DNA from: Bordetella genomosp. 8 | GTDB lineage: Bacteria > Pseudomonadota > Gammaproteobacteria > Burkholderiales > Burkholderiaceae_B | Direction of reading: 5' to 3' | Assembly: GCF_002119685.1 (NCBI RefSeq) | Contig: NZ_CP021108.1 | Span: forward strand, 5,456,001-5,520,000 | Length of the DNA: 64,000 bases | Shown here: piece after piece, positions 1 to 9,442 of the stretch | How the letters are laid out: each line of letters begins with the position of its first letter | Numbering within the stretch: the stretch's first letter is position 1 | The notes under the pieces: model-generated | Database searches by the model: none | What the model was told of the DNA's origin: nothing | Seen by the model: only the letters and a program-made list of their open reading frames with translations | Position numbers and translations under genes: made by a program

Positions 1-59
1 GTGACCGCGACGATCACGAAGACCGCCTGCAGGACGCGCTTGATCAAAAAGCCGATCAT
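1..59 (-). CDS. ABC transporter permease, N-terminal fragment (peptide/nickel type)
   Basis: Only the first 19 codons lie in the window. They read MIGFLIKRVLQAVFVIVAV, a short basic stretch followed by the start of a membrane helix, as in DppB/OppB-like permeases. The ATG lies 4 bases after the stop of the upstream binding-protein gene, so the two are very probably co-transcribed and translationally coupled. Family assignment rests on the neighbours (family-5 binding protein and fused Dpp-type ATPase) more than on this short piece. The rest of the gene is outside the window. Confidence 0.6.
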   Translation of the reverse strand, partial: MIGFLIKRVLQAVFVIVAV

Positions 60-63
60 CGCT

Positions 64-1593
64 TCAATCGACGCTGGCGTCGACGAAACGGAAGCGGATG
101 TCGCCAGGCACGCTCAGGTTCTTCACGCGCTTGTTGATGCCCACCACGGTATCCAGCGCATACAAGGGCATTTCCAGCGCGTTGTCCGCCACATAGGCCG
201 CGATCTCACGCAAGGTCTCCTGCCGCTCATCGACCTTGTAGGTGTTGCGTTGGGCTTCGAGCATGGCGTCCAGCTTGGCGTCCTTGTCGTAGGGATTCCA
301 TTTCTGGCCGGAGTGGTACATCAGGTAGGCGGTGTTGTCGTAGTCGTACGTCCAGCCGCCCCAGTACATCTGCCACATCTCGCCCGTCTTGCCCTGCGGG
401 ATGATGTCGTTGATCAGCACCGGGGTTTCGTAGGGCTTGATGGTCGTCTTGATGCCCACGCCCTGCAGATAGCCGGCGATGGCCTGCGCCACTTCGCGGA
501 ACTGCGAGTCGCTGCCGCGGATATCCAGCTGGATCGCCGCGCCCGGCTTGACGCCGGCCTTGGCCAGCAGCTTCTTGGCTTCCGCCGGGCTGAAGGGCAG
601 CGGCTTGAGCGCCGGATCGTAGCCGAACGACAGATCGCCCTGGAAACTGGCGATGGGCTTGGCGTAGCCCAGCAGCAACTGCTTGATGATGGCATCGCGA
701 TCGACCGCCATGATCAGCGCGCGCCGCACGTCGCGATCCTTGGTGATGCCGCGCGACGTGTCGTAGCGCGCCACGACCGTACCGGGGCCGCTGGTGCTGA
801 CGATGGTGGCGTTGCTGGACTTCTTGATGGTGTCGACCAAACCCAGCGGAACGGCGGTGGCGATGTCCACGCGGCCGGCCTGCAGCTCGGCCACCTGCGT
901 GGCCGGCTCGGCGATGAAGCGGTACACCACCTGGTCCAGCTTGGGCTTGCCGCCCCAGTACTCGTCATTGCGCGCCAGCGTCAGGCTGATCTTGGGCTTG
1001 TACTCCACGAACTTGAACGGCCCCGTGCCCACCGGGTGCTCATTGAAATAGGCGTCGCCCTTCTCCTGGATGTACTTGGGCGGCACGATCATGCCGCCAT
1101 AGCCGGCGAGCTTGGTCAGGATGACGGGGTCGGGCCGCTTCATCATGAAATCGACCGTGTGCGCATCCACCACCACCACCTTGTCGATGGAGTTGTAGTT
1201 GGATTGCTGCGGACCCTTCGCGCCTTCCGCGCCCAGCAGGCGGTCGAAGGTGAACTTGACCGCGTTCGCGTCGAACGGCTCGCCGTCGTGGAACTTGACG
1301 TTCTCGCGCAGCTTGAAGCGGATGCGCGTGTCGTTGTCCAGGAATTCCCAGCTGGTGGCCAGCCCCGGCTGCAGCTTCATGTCCGCGCCGCGCATCGTCA
1401 GGCCGTCGTACAGATTGCTGCCCACCGATCCCCACCAGGTCACGAAGGTGTCGATGGGGTCCCAGCTGCCGGCGTCCTGGGTGATGGCGACGTTCAGCGT
1501 GCCGGCGGCATGCGCCGGTGCGGCAGCGGCCAGCGCGCCGCCGATGGCGAGCGCCGCGCCAAGCGCGCGGGCGGTCTTGGTGAAGGTAAACAT
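64..1593 (-). CDS. Periplasmic peptide-type ABC substrate-binding protein (SBP_bac_5 family)
   Basis: The 509-residue product starts with a clear signal peptide: basic MFTFTKTARA, a hydrophobic core, and an AHA|A cleavage site after residue 29. The mature part follows the DppA/OppA plan, including the family motif region GTGPFKF and the C-terminal half with YDYDN...LMYHSG. The start at 1593 is chosen because a GGAG ribosome site lies just upstream and the signal peptide begins there; an in-frame ATG 60 bases upstream would put extra residues before the signal peptide. It sits between a fused double ATPase (upstream) and a permease (4 bases downstream). The ligand is probably a peptide or similar small molecule such as an opine or glutathione; the sequence does not decide which. 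Confidence 0.9.
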   Translation of the reverse strand: MFTFTKTARALGAALAIGGALAAAAPAHAAGTLNVAITQDAGSWDPIDTFVTWWGSVGSNLYDGLTMRGADMKLQPGLATSWEFLDNDTRIRFKLRENVKFHDGEPFDANAVKFTFDRLLGAEGAKGPQQSNYNSIDKVVVVDAHTVDFMMKRPDPVILTKLAGYGGMIVPPKYIQEKGDAYFNEHPVGTGPFKFVEYKPKISLTLARNDEYWGGKPKLDQVVYRFIAEPATQVAELQAGRVDIATAVPLGLVDTIKKSSNATIVSTSGPGTVVARYDTSRGITKDRDVRRALIMAVDRDAIIKQLLLGYAKPIASFQGDLSFGYDPALKPLPFSPAEAKKLLAKAGVKPGAAIQLDIRGSDSQFREVAQAIAGYLQGVGIKTTIKPYETPVLINDIIPQGKTGEMWQMYWGGWTYDYDNTAYLMYHSGQKWNPYDKDAKLDAMLEAQRNTYKVDERQETLREIAAYVADNALEMPLYALDTVVGINKRVKNLSVPGDIRFRFVDASVD

Positions 1594-1658
1594 GAGCGCC
1601 TCCAGGGACGTTGGGTTCGTCGATGACGATAAGGGAAAAAGTGCGCGCGCCATGGTCG

Positions 1659-3509
1659 TCAGGCAGCCTGGGCCACCAGGTGCCCCGGCGCGACTTCGAT
1701 CAAGGGCACGATCGGCGGCGCGTCGCCGACGCGGCGCACCGGACTGGGGATTTCTCCCGCGATCAGCGTGGTATCGATGTGCCGCCCCGGCTCGGCCACG
1801 GGCACCGCCGCGAGCAGCTTGCGTGTGTAGGGATGCCGCGGCGTTTCGAAGATGTCGCGCCGCCGGCCCATCTCGACGATCTGGCCCAGGTACATGACGG
1901 CGACACGGTGGCTGACCTTCTCCACCACCGCCATGTCATGCGTGATGAACAGGTACGACAGCCGGCGATCCTTCTGCAGGTCCATCAGCAGGTTCAGGAT
2001 CTGCGCCTGTATCGACACGTCGAGCGCGGACACGGATTCATCGGCGATGATCAGGCTGGGATTGCTGGCCAGCGCCCGCGCGATGCAGACGCGCTGCCGC
2101 TGGCCACCGGAAAATTCGTGCGGATAGCGGCGCGCGTGCTCGGGGCGCAGCCCGACCTGTTCCAGCAGCTCCGCCACTCGGGCGGCGACGGCTTTTTCGC
2201 CCGCCAGCAGGCCATGCGTGACGATGGGCTCGGCGATGCTGAACCCCACGGTCTTGCGCGGATCCAGCGACGCATAGGGATCCTGGAAGATGTATTGGAT
2301 CTGCTGCCGCAGCCGCTGCCGCGCGGCGCCGTCCATGGCGAAGAGGTCGCGGCCCTGGTACAGCACCTGCCCGCTGCTGGGCTCGACCAGCTGCTGCAGC
2401 GTCTTGCCGATGGTCGACTTGCCGCTGCCCGACTCCCCCACCAGCGCCAGGGTCTCGCCGGGATAGATGTCGAAGCTGACGCCTTCCACCGCATGGACCC
2501 GGTGCGTGACGCGTCCCAGGAAGCCGCGCCCGACGTCGAAGCGTGTGGTCAGGTCCCGGACGCTGAGCAAGGGCTGGCTGTAGTCGGCCGTATCCTGCTC
2601 GTGGGTCGCGCCGACCTCGCGCAGGACGTCGCCGTCCAGCACGGTCTGCGGCGTGCGCAGGGGCAGGTCGCGGCCCGTCATGCTGCCCAACCGCGGCACG
2701 GCGGCGAGCAGCGCGCGGGTATAAGGGTGTTCCGGCGCGCGGAAAATGCGCTCGACGGGTCCCTGCTCCACCTTGCGCCCACGCAGCATGACGACCACGT
2801 CGTCGGCCATCTCGGCCACCACGCCCATGTCGTGCGTGATGAAAATCACCGCGGTGCCCAGGTCGCGCTGCAGCTCGCGGATGGTGTTCAGGATCTGCGC
2901 CTGGATGGTCACATCCAGCGCCGTCGTGGGCTCGTCGGCGATCAGCAGGCGCGGGCGGCACGACAGGGCCATCGCGATCATCACCCGCTGGCGCATGCCG
3001 CCGGAAAGCTGGTGGGGGTAACGATCCAGCATCTGCGCCGCGTCGGGCAGCCGCACTTTCTGCAACAAGGCGAGCGCCGCCTCCCGCGCCGCGCCGCGCG
3101 AGAGCTGCTGATGCAGGATGATGGCCTCGGTGACCTGATCGCCGACCGTGAACACCGGATTCAGCGAGGTCATCGGCTCCTGGAAGATCATCGCCACGTC
3201 GTTGCCGCGGATGGCGCGCATGTCGTCGTCGGACGCCCGCGTCAGGTCGAGCTCGCGGCCCGCCTTGTCGCGCAGCAGGATGCTGCCGGCGACGATGCGG
3301 CCGCCGGTGTAGTCGGTCAGCCGCATGATCGCCATGGACGTCACCGACTTGCCGGAACCCGATTCGCCGACGATGGCCAGCGTCCGGCCGGGGTATACCT
3401 CGAAGTCAAGCTGGTCGACGGCGCGGAACGCGCCTTCTTCGGTGGAAAATTCCACCGACACCCCGCGGAGTGTAAGCAGCGGCGAAGTCGTATCTGCGGG
3501 CGTAGGCAA
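1659..3509 (-). CDS. Fused double ATPase of a peptide-type ABC importer (DppD-DppF fusion)
   Basis: Two complete ABC ATPase domains lie in one polypeptide of about 616 residues. The first has Walker A GESGSGKS near residues 48-55, signature LSGGMRQR near 168-175 and Walker B LLIADEP near 188-194. The second has Walker A GESGSGKS near 358-365 and signature FSGGQRQR. Each domain ends with the Oligo_HPY-type region (HPYTR). Most Dpp/Opp systems use two separate ATPases; this fused form is of the GsiA/YejF type. The start is uncertain. No ATG is available, and the more upstream TTG at 3620 lies inside the terminator of the preceding operon, so the TTG at 3509 is chosen although I see no good ribosome site. 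It drives the importer whose binding protein begins 65 bases downstream. Confidence 0.88.
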   Translation of the reverse strand: MPTPADTTSPLLTLRGVSVEFSTEEGAFRAVDQLDFEVYPGRTLAIVGESGSGKSVTSMAIMRLTDYTGGRIVAGSILLRDKAGRELDLTRASDDDMRAIRGNDVAMIFQEPMTSLNPVFTVGDQVTEAIILHQQLSRGAAREAALALLQKVRLPDAAQMLDRYPHQLSGGMRQRVMIAMALSCRPRLLIADEPTTALDVTIQAQILNTIRELQRDLGTAVIFITHDMGVVAEMADDVVVMLRGRKVEQGPVERIFRAPEHPYTRALLAAVPRLGSMTGRDLPLRTPQTVLDGDVLREVGATHEQDTADYSQPLLSVRDLTTRFDVGRGFLGRVTHRVHAVEGVSFDIYPGETLALVGESGSGKSTIGKTLQQLVEPSSGQVLYQGRDLFAMDGAARQRLRQQIQYIFQDPYASLDPRKTVGFSIAEPIVTHGLLAGEKAVAARVAELLEQVGLRPEHARRYPHEFSGGQRQRVCIARALASNPSLIIADESVSALDVSIQAQILNLLMDLQKDRRLSYLFITHDMAVVEKVSHRVAVMYLGQIVEMGRRRDIFETPRHPYTRKLLAAVPVAEPGRHIDTTLIAGEIPSPVRRVGDAPPIVPLIEVAPGHLVAQAA

Positions 3510-3618
3510 GGAAAAAGGCCAAGCGTGAAGAAACCAGGATGTTAACGATTTATCGGTAAATCTTGAACAAGCCCCGGCGCGTGCGGGCCTCGGGGGAAAC
3601 CCTGCTTGCGCGGTGCAC

Positions 3619-3644
3619 AAAAAAAGGGGCCTCCGCCCCTTTTT
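3619..3644 (-). terminator. Rho-independent terminator of the prkA-yeaH-spoVR operon
   Basis: On the minus strand a GGGGC/GCCCC stem with a 4-base loop is flanked by A5 and followed by T7. It lies 17 bases after the spoVR stop codon. The A and T flanks also pair, so it could act in both directions. Confidence 0.85.
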
Positions 3645-3660
3645 GCCGCGCCCGCCGGCG

Positions 3661-5196
3661 TCAGATCGTCAGTTCCCGGAAGGCCAGCGTATGCCCGTCG
3701 GCGTCCGTTTCTTCCATCCGCACCTTGAAGCCCCACAGGCGCGCCAGGTGTTTCATCACTTGGTCGGCTTCCTCCGGCACCAGCGGCCGGCCCCGCGTCT
3801 GCTGATGTCGCAGCACCAGCGAGCGATCCGTATCGCGGTTGTACTGCAATACCTGGACGTCGGGCACCAGGTTGTCGCGATTATGCTGTTCCGCCAGCAG
3901 CTTGCGCACATGGCGATAGCCGTCGTCGTCGTGGATGGCGACCACTTCCAGCTGCGGATTCTGCTCGTGATCGGAGATCGCGAAGAAACGGAAATCGCGG
4001 ATGAGCTTGGGCGACAGGTACTGGGAGATGAAGGACTCGTCCTTGAAATTCCGCATGGCGAAGTCCAGGGTCTTCAGCCAGTCGGCCCCGGCGATGTCCG
4101 GGAACCAGCGGCGGTCCTCTTCCGTGGGGTTTTCGCAGATGCGCCGGATGTCGGTCATCATGGCGAAGCCCAGGGCGTAGGGATTGATACCGCCGTAGCC
4201 GCGCTGATCGAAGCCGCGCTGACTTACCACGCTGGTATGGCTGTGCAGGAATTCGATCATGAAGCCATCGTCGACCAGCCCTTTTTCATGCAGGCGGTTC
4301 AGGATGGTGTAGTGCCAGAAGGTGGCCCAGCCTTCGTTCATCACCTTGGTCTGCATCTGCGGGTAGTAGTACTGCGCCACCTTGCGGACGATGCGGACCA
4401 GCTCGCGCTGCCAGGTCTGCAGCTTGGGCGAATACTTCTCGATGAAATAGAGGATGTTTTCCTCGGGCTCCGCCGGAAACACGGTTTTCCTGGCCGTATC
4501 CTGCTGCTCGGCCTTGGGCACGGTGCGCCACAGGTCGTTGAACTGCACGCGCTGGTATTCCTCGCGGTCGGCCACACGCTGCAGCTCTTCCTTGTAGGAA
4601 ACCGGATTGGGCCGCTTGTAGCGGTCGACGCCATGGGACGACAGCGCATGGCAGGAATCGATGATTTCCTCCACCGCCTCGATGCCATAGCGCTCTTCGC
4701 AGGCCATGACGTAGTTCCGCGCGAACACCAGGTAATCCAGCACGCCTTCGGCGTCGGTCCACTGGCGGAACAGGTAGTTTCCCTTGAAGAAGGAATTATG
4801 GCCATAGCAGGCATGCGCGATCACCAGCGCCTGCATCGCCATGGAGTTTTCTTCCATCAGATAGGAGATGCAGGGGTTGGAATTGATGACGATCTCGTAG
4901 GCCAGCCCCTGCACGCCGCGCCGGTATGCCTGTTCGTTGAGGATGAACTCTTTGCCGTACGACCAGTGCGGATAGCCCACCGGCAGGCCGGCGGACGCAT
5001 ACGCGTCCAGCATCTGCTCGGACGTGATGATCTCGATCTGGTTGGGGTAGGTGTCCAGCTTGAACTCGGCCGCGACCTCGGCGATGGCTTCGTCGTAACG
5101 GCGGATCAGGTCGAAGGTCCACTCGGATCCCGTGGAGATGGGCTCGACCGAACGGTCAGACCGCGGCCCTTCCAGCTTGCTGAGTACACTGCTCAT
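3661..5196 (-). CDS. SpoVR family protein (YcgB-like)
   Basis: The 511-residue protein matches the SpoVR/YcgB family over its whole length. Typical segments are WSYGKEF, the ISYLMEENS stretch, the [11 protein letters not shown] motif ([10 protein letters not shown]) and [11 protein letters not shown]. The biochemical role is unknown; the family is named after a Bacillus spore-cortex gene but is common in non-sporulating bacteria beside prkA and yeaH. The start overlaps the yeaH stop by four bases (ATGA) and has a strong GGAGG site. It is the last gene of a three-gene operon and is followed by a clear terminator. Histidine- and glutamate-rich motifs suggest a metal-dependent enzyme, but that is inference. 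Confidence 0.95.
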   Translation of the reverse strand: MSSVLSKLEGPRSDRSVEPISTGSEWTFDLIRRYDEAIAEVAAEFKLDTYPNQIEIITSEQMLDAYASAGLPVGYPHWSYGKEFILNEQAYRRGVQGLAYEIVINSNPCISYLMEENSMAMQALVIAHACYGHNSFFKGNYLFRQWTDAEGVLDYLVFARNYVMACEERYGIEAVEEIIDSCHALSSHGVDRYKRPNPVSYKEELQRVADREEYQRVQFNDLWRTVPKAEQQDTARKTVFPAEPEENILYFIEKYSPKLQTWQRELVRIVRKVAQYYYPQMQTKVMNEGWATFWHYTILNRLHEKGLVDDGFMIEFLHSHTSVVSQRGFDQRGYGGINPYALGFAMMTDIRRICENPTEEDRRWFPDIAGADWLKTLDFAMRNFKDESFISQYLSPKLIRDFRFFAISDHEQNPQLEVVAIHDDDGYRHVRKLLAEQHNRDNLVPDVQVLQYNRDTDRSLVLRHQQTRGRPLVPEEADQVMKHLARLWGFKVRMEETDADGHTLAFRELTI

Positions 5197-6458
5197 GCTA
5201 CGGCCTCCTTCCTAAACAGCTCGTGGAAGACGGAGAAAATCTCGCCACGTTCGGAGATGCGTCGCATGACGAAATGCTCCGCTGGCTCACGTTCGTACTC
5301 CGCCCACAGGCTGCTCTTGCGCACGTCATGGGTGTCGTGGATTTCGATATAGGCGAAATACCGCGCCGCCGTCAGCAGATGCTCGGACAGATACCGCGCG
5401 CTGCGCGCCGCGTCCGCGCCGAAGGAATCGCCGTCGCTGGCCTGCGCGGCATAGATGTTCCAGGTGGACGGCGAATAGCGCTTTTCGATGATGTCGTTCA
5501 TGAGCTCCAGGGCCGACAGCACCACGGTGCCGCCGCTCTTGGGATCATGGAAGAACGTGTCTTCGTCGACTTCCTCCGCGTTGTCCGTATGGCGGATGAA
5601 GACCAGCTCGACACGCTCGTACTTGCGCATCAGGAACAGGTACAGCAGGGTGAAGAAGCGCTTGGCGAGGTCTTTCTTGTTCTCATCCATGGACCCCGAG
5701 ACGTCCATCAGGCAGAACATGACCGCGCGCGCCATGGGTACGGCCACGGACACGCGATGCCGGTAGCGCAGGTCGATTTCGTCCAGGAAGGGCACGCGCG
5801 CGACGCGCTCCCGCGCCGATTCGACTTCGGCGCGCGCGGCTTCCAGCAGCGCCACGGACGCGCCGCCGCGTTCCAGCTCTTCCAGCTTGTCTTCGGCTTC
5901 GGTCAGTTCGCGGCGGGCGCCGATGCTCAGCGCGATACGCCGCGACAGGGAAGCCTTCAGGGTGCGTCCCACCGCCAGCGAACTGGGCGAACCGCTCGTG
6001 GTGTAGCCCGCCCGGTGCCACTTCTTCTGGTGCACGTCGCCCAGCTGGTTGCGCGCCAGATGCGGTAGTTCCAGATCCTCGAAGAAGAAGTTCAGGAACT
6101 CGGCCCGCGACAGGGTGAAGGTGAACTGGTCCACCGAATCGCCTTCGCCCGGATCGCCGCGGCCGCCACCCTGCCCGCCCCCGTCGGGACGGTCGATGGT
6201 GTCGCCCTTGGCGAATTCCCGGTTGCCCGGATGCACGATTTCGCGGTCCCCGCCGGCGCCATGGCGCAGCCGGGGCTCGGAGATATCCCGGGTGGGAAGG
6301 TTGATCTCCCCACCCTGGTCCATCTCTTCGATCGAGCGCTCGCGTATCAGGTCCCGCACCGCCTTACGAACCTGGGTTTTGTAGCGCCGCAGGAACCGCT
6401 CGCGGTTCACGGTGCTCTTGTTGCGTCCGTTGAGACGACGATCGATAAGTGAATTCAT
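5193..6458 (-). CDS. yeaH: DUF444 / YeaH-YhbH family protein with von Willebrand A-like domain
   Basis: The 421-residue protein is of the YeaH/YhbH family. The N-terminal half is charged and contains a low-complexity GGGQGGGRGDPGEGD linker at about 93-107. The C-terminal half carries a VWA-like fold with an intact MIDAS motif DVSGS at 252-256, expected to bind a divalent metal. In E. coli the yeaGH pair is induced by nitrogen starvation and stationary phase, and YeaH is thought to work with the kinase YeaG (PrkA); its exact role is unknown. The gene lies 10 bases after prkA and overlaps spoVR by four bases, so the three are one operon. Confidence 0.94.
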   Translation of the reverse strand: MNSLIDRRLNGRNKSTVNRERFLRRYKTQVRKAVRDLIRERSIEEMDQGGEINLPTRDISEPRLRHGAGGDREIVHPGNREFAKGDTIDRPDGGGQGGGRGDPGEGDSVDQFTFTLSRAEFLNFFFEDLELPHLARNQLGDVHQKKWHRAGYTTSGSPSSLAVGRTLKASLSRRIALSIGARRELTEAEDKLEELERGGASVALLEAARAEVESARERVARVPFLDEIDLRYRHRVSVAVPMARAVMFCLMDVSGSMDENKKDLAKRFFTLLYLFLMRKYERVELVFIRHTDNAEEVDEDTFFHDPKSGGTVVLSALELMNDIIEKRYSPSTWNIYAAQASDGDSFGADAARSARYLSEHLLTAARYFAYIEIHDTHDVRKSSLWAEYEREPAEHFVMRRISERGEIFSVFHELFRKEAVA

Positions 6459-6468
6459 ACTACCTCGC

Positions 6469-8394
6469 TCAGGAGGACTTTCTCACCCGCAAGTACCACT
6501 CGCACAACAGGCGAACCTGCTTTTCGGTATAGCCCTTTTCGACCATACGCTCGACGAAGCTCTGGTGCTTGCTCTTGTCCTCGGCCGACGCCTTGGCATT
6601 GAAGGAGATGACCGGCAGCAGGTCTTCCGTGTTCGAGAACATCTTCTTCTCGATAACTTCGCGCAGCTTCTCGTAGCTGGTCCACGTGGGATTGCGGCCG
6701 CTGTTGTTGGCGCGGGCGCGCAGCACGAAGTTGACGATTTCGTTGCGGAAATCCTTGGGATTGGCGATCCCGGCCGGTTTCTCGATCTTTTCCAGTTCGT
6801 CGTTCAGGGCCGACCGGTCGAAGCTTTCGCCAGTTTCCGGATCGCGGAATTCCTCGTCCTGGATCCAGCAGTCGGCGAAGGTCACGTAGCGGTCGAAAAT
6901 GTTCTGCCCGTACTCGGAATAGGATTCCAGGTAGGCCGTCTGGATTTCCTTGCCGATGAACTCGGCATAGCGCGGCGCCAGGTAGCCCTTGATGAACTCC
7001 AGATAGCGGCGGCGCGTGTCTTCCGGGAAATCCTCGCGGGCGATGCGCTGTTCCAGGACGTACATCAGGTGCACGGGGTTGGCCGCCACCTCGGTCTGGT
7101 CGTAGTTGAAGACGCTGGACAGGATCTTGTACGCGAAACGGGTCGACACGCCGTTCATGCCCTCATCCGTCCCTGCATAATCCTTGTATTCCTGCAGGGC
7201 CTTGGCCTTGGGGTCGACGTCCTTCAGGCTTTCGCCGTCATACACGCGCATCTTTGAATAGATGCTGGAATTCTCCGGCTCCTTGAGGCGGGTCAGCACC
7301 GAGAACTGCGCCATCATGTCCAGCGTTCCGGGCGCGCACGGGGCTTCGGCCAGCGAGCTGTTATGCAGCAGCTTGCTGTAGATCTGGATTTCTTCCGTCA
7401 CCTGCAGGCAGTACGGCACCTTGACGATGTAGATACGGTCCAGGAAGGCTTCGTTGTGGCGGTTGTTGCGGAACGTCTGCCATTCGGACTCGTTGGAGTG
7501 CGCCAGGATGCTGCCATTGAACGGAATCGCGGAAAAACCCTCGGTACCCTTGAAGTTGCCTTCCTGCGTGGCCGTCAGCAGGGGATGCAGCATCTTGATG
7601 GGCGCCTTGAACATTTCCACGAATTCCAGCAGCCCCTGATTGGCCAGGCACAGGCCGCCGGAGTAGCTGTAGGCGTCCGGATCGTCTTGCGAAAAACGAT
7701 CCAGCTTGCGGATATCCACCTTGCCCACCAGGGACGAAATATCCTGGTTGTTCTCGTCGCCCGGCTCGGTCTTGGCGATGGCCACCTGGCGCAGCACGGA
7801 AGGATTCACGCGCACCACGCGGAATTGCGAGATATCGCCATCGAATTCGCGCAGCCGCTTGACCGCCCACGGCGACATGATGCCGCTCAGGTAACGACGC
7901 GGTATGCCGTAATCCTGTTCCAGCGTGTCGGCGAAACGATTGGGGTTGAACAGGCCCAGCGGCGTCTCGTTGACGGGCGAGCCCTTCAGGCAGTAGATCG
8001 GGTAGCTTTCCATGAGCGTCTTCAGACGCTCGGCGATGGAGGACTTTCCGCCGCCCACCGGGCCCAGCAGATAGAGAATCTGCTTGCGTTCTTCCAGACC
8101 CTGCGCGGCATGCTTGAAGAACGAAACGATCTGGGCGATCACGTCCTCCATGCCGAAGAATTCCTTGAAGGCCGGATAACGGCGGATCACCCTGTTGGAG
8201 AACAAGCGGGACAGCCGCAGGTCGTTGCGAGTGTCGACGAGTTCGGGTTCACCGATCGCAGCGAGCATTCGTTCCGCGGGGCTGGCGTAGACCATGGGGT
8301 CACGCTTGCACAGGTTCAGGTATTCCTCGAGCGAGAGCTCGGTTTCCTGCTCACGGGCATACTGCGATTTGAAGCCTTCGACGATGTTCAGCAT
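6469..8394 (-). CDS. prkA: PrkA (YeaG) serine protein kinase
   Basis: The 641-residue protein belongs to the PrkA/YeaG family: an AAA-like N-terminal domain with P-loop GPVGGGKS at 111-118 and a C-terminal PrkA kinase-like domain. In E. coli YeaG takes part in survival of nitrogen starvation; in Bacillus PrkA affects sporulation, and recent work on relatives points to AAA protease-like activity as well, so kinase is the family name rather than a settled function. The ATG has a GGAGGT ribosome site 6 bases upstream. It is the first gene of the prkA-yeaH-spoVR operon and has a candidate sigma-54 promoter 65-80 bases upstream of the start. Confidence 0.96.
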   Translation of the reverse strand: MLNIVEGFKSQYAREQETELSLEEYLNLCKRDPMVYASPAERMLAAIGEPELVDTRNDLRLSRLFSNRVIRRYPAFKEFFGMEDVIAQIVSFFKHAAQGLEERKQILYLLGPVGGGKSSIAERLKTLMESYPIYCLKGSPVNETPLGLFNPNRFADTLEQDYGIPRRYLSGIMSPWAVKRLREFDGDISQFRVVRVNPSVLRQVAIAKTEPGDENNQDISSLVGKVDIRKLDRFSQDDPDAYSYSGGLCLANQGLLEFVEMFKAPIKMLHPLLTATQEGNFKGTEGFSAIPFNGSILAHSNESEWQTFRNNRHNEAFLDRIYIVKVPYCLQVTEEIQIYSKLLHNSSLAEAPCAPGTLDMMAQFSVLTRLKEPENSSIYSKMRVYDGESLKDVDPKAKALQEYKDYAGTDEGMNGVSTRFAYKILSSVFNYDQTEVAANPVHLMYVLEQRIAREDFPEDTRRRYLEFIKGYLAPRYAEFIGKEIQTAYLESYSEYGQNIFDRYVTFADCWIQDEEFRDPETGESFDRSALNDELEKIEKPAGIANPKDFRNEIVNFVLRARANNSGRNPTWTSYEKLREVIEKKMFSNTEDLLPVISFNAKASAEDKSKHQSFVERMVEKGYTEKQVRLLCEWYLRVRKSS

Positions 8395-8458
8395 CGGGAT
8401 ACCTCCAACAACATCAGAAAAGGGCTAGCCGTCCGTCAACCTCATTGTGTGCCCTATT

Positions 8459-8474
8459 TGCATCCATGTCGCCA
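8459..8474 (-). promoter_or_regulatory. Candidate sigma-54 (-24/-12) promoter of prkA
   Basis: The minus strand reads TGGCGACATGGATGCA. The TGGC (-24) and TGCA (-12) blocks have exactly the required 10 bases between the invariant GG and GC. The -24 extension (AC) and the first T of TTGC are not conserved. Predicted transcription would begin near 8447, leaving a leader of about 53 bases with a good GGAGGT site before the prkA ATG. The whole 8395-8688 gap (294 bases) between prkA and ribE is otherwise non-coding. A weak TTGACG at 8434-8439 has no matching -10 element. I see no clear activator palindrome. In E. coli the orthologous yeaGH operon has been reported to depend on sigma-54 and NtrC. 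Confidence 0.55.
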
Positions 8475-8688
8475 GTGGTCTTCACCATACACAGATTAGA
8501 GGTGACGCTATGTTGCTTTCCCCACACACAGCTTTTGCAACGGAAATACGGCCCTATGATTTAGTCCTATTTCGAGCGTCTCAAGTTCCGCTCGGGTAAA
8601 CGACTGAAATTATTTTTGGAAAGCGTTTGGTTCCCCTTCATACCGTTTCGAAAAATCATGGCATCGCGGCTTTAAACAACCGCCTGAT

Positions 8689-9327
8689 TCAGGCGCCCGG
8701 CAAGCCCGAGACGGTGGACACCCGCATCATGCGTTCGACGTAGCGCGCGATCGTGTCGATCTCCAAGTTCACTTTGTCGCCTACGTTTACGTTACGCAAC
8801 GTGGTCATGTTTTGGGTATGGGGAATTACGTTAATGGTGATGTCACTACCCTCCGCACCGTCCTGTACGCCATTTACCGTAAGGCTGATGCCATTCACCG
8901 TAACAGAGCCTTTGTAGGCCAGGTATTTGGCCATTTCGTTTGGCGCGCGGATGATAAGCTCCCGCGATTCTCCTATCGGCGCATACGCAACGACGGTACC
9001 CAAACCGTCCACATGGCCGGAAACCAGATGGCCGCCCAGGGCATCTCCGACACGCAGCGCTTTCTCCAGATTCACTTCACCAGTACGGTCCAGGCCGGCT
9101 GTCAGACGCAAGCTTTCGCGCGAAATATCGATTTCGAAGCTGTGGCCATCCAAGGCGACCACGGTCATGCAGGCGCCCTGCACAGCGATCGAGTCGCCCA
9201 GCTGCACGTCGGCCAGCCCCAAATCGGCCGCATCGATGCGCACGCGGGCGCCGCCGCCGCCATCCTTCGATTCATAGGGCTGCACTTGCACGATGCGGCC
9301 CACTGCCGCGACGATGCCGGTAAACAT
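8689..9327 (-). CDS. ribE: Riboflavin synthase, alpha subunit
   Basis: The 212-residue protein converts two 6,7-dimethyl-8-ribityllumazine molecules into riboflavin and the pyrimidinedione donor. It begins with the diagnostic MFTGIV and contains two lumazine-binding repeats; the second starts around residue 95 with GHLVSGHVDGLG. Length is typical (200-220). It lies 115 bases downstream of ribD on the same strand. No FMN riboswitch is visible in front of either gene. No convincing terminator follows it; only a weak GCGG/CCGC pairing is seen. Confidence 0.97.
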   Translation of the reverse strand: MFTGIVAAVGRIVQVQPYESKDGGGGARVRIDAADLGLADVQLGDSIAVQGACMTVVALDGHSFEIDISRESLRLTAGLDRTGEVNLEKALRVGDALGGHLVSGHVDGLGTVVAYAPIGESRELIIRAPNEMAKYLAYKGSVTVNGISLTVNGVQDGAEGSDITINVIPHTQNMTTLRNVNVGDKVNLEIDTIARYVERMMRVSTVSGLPGA

Positions 9328-9442
9328 AAAAAATGCTCCTGGATAGAACTTTGACTGGGATATCGGCGCCGTCGCCAGATAGTGCGCATACGGCGCGCCC
9401 AGGCCTGTTGGCCCGTTGACGATAGGCTACACCGCGAAAGTC

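Noticed and set aside
1..3545. Long plus-strand open frames opposite the peptide transporter genes
   Set aside because: Translations lack any family motif, while the minus strand encodes clear binding-protein and ATPase motifs with ribosome sites.
8400..8440. Sigma-70 promoter for prkA using TTGACG at 8434-8439
   Set aside because: No acceptable -10 box lies at 16-18 bases spacing; the sigma-54 element is a better fit.
9328..9442. FMN riboswitch in front of the riboflavin genes
   Set aside because: Neither the ribD-ribE gap nor the leaders of glyA/nrdR show the conserved RFN element; the genes seem to be read from upstream promoters.
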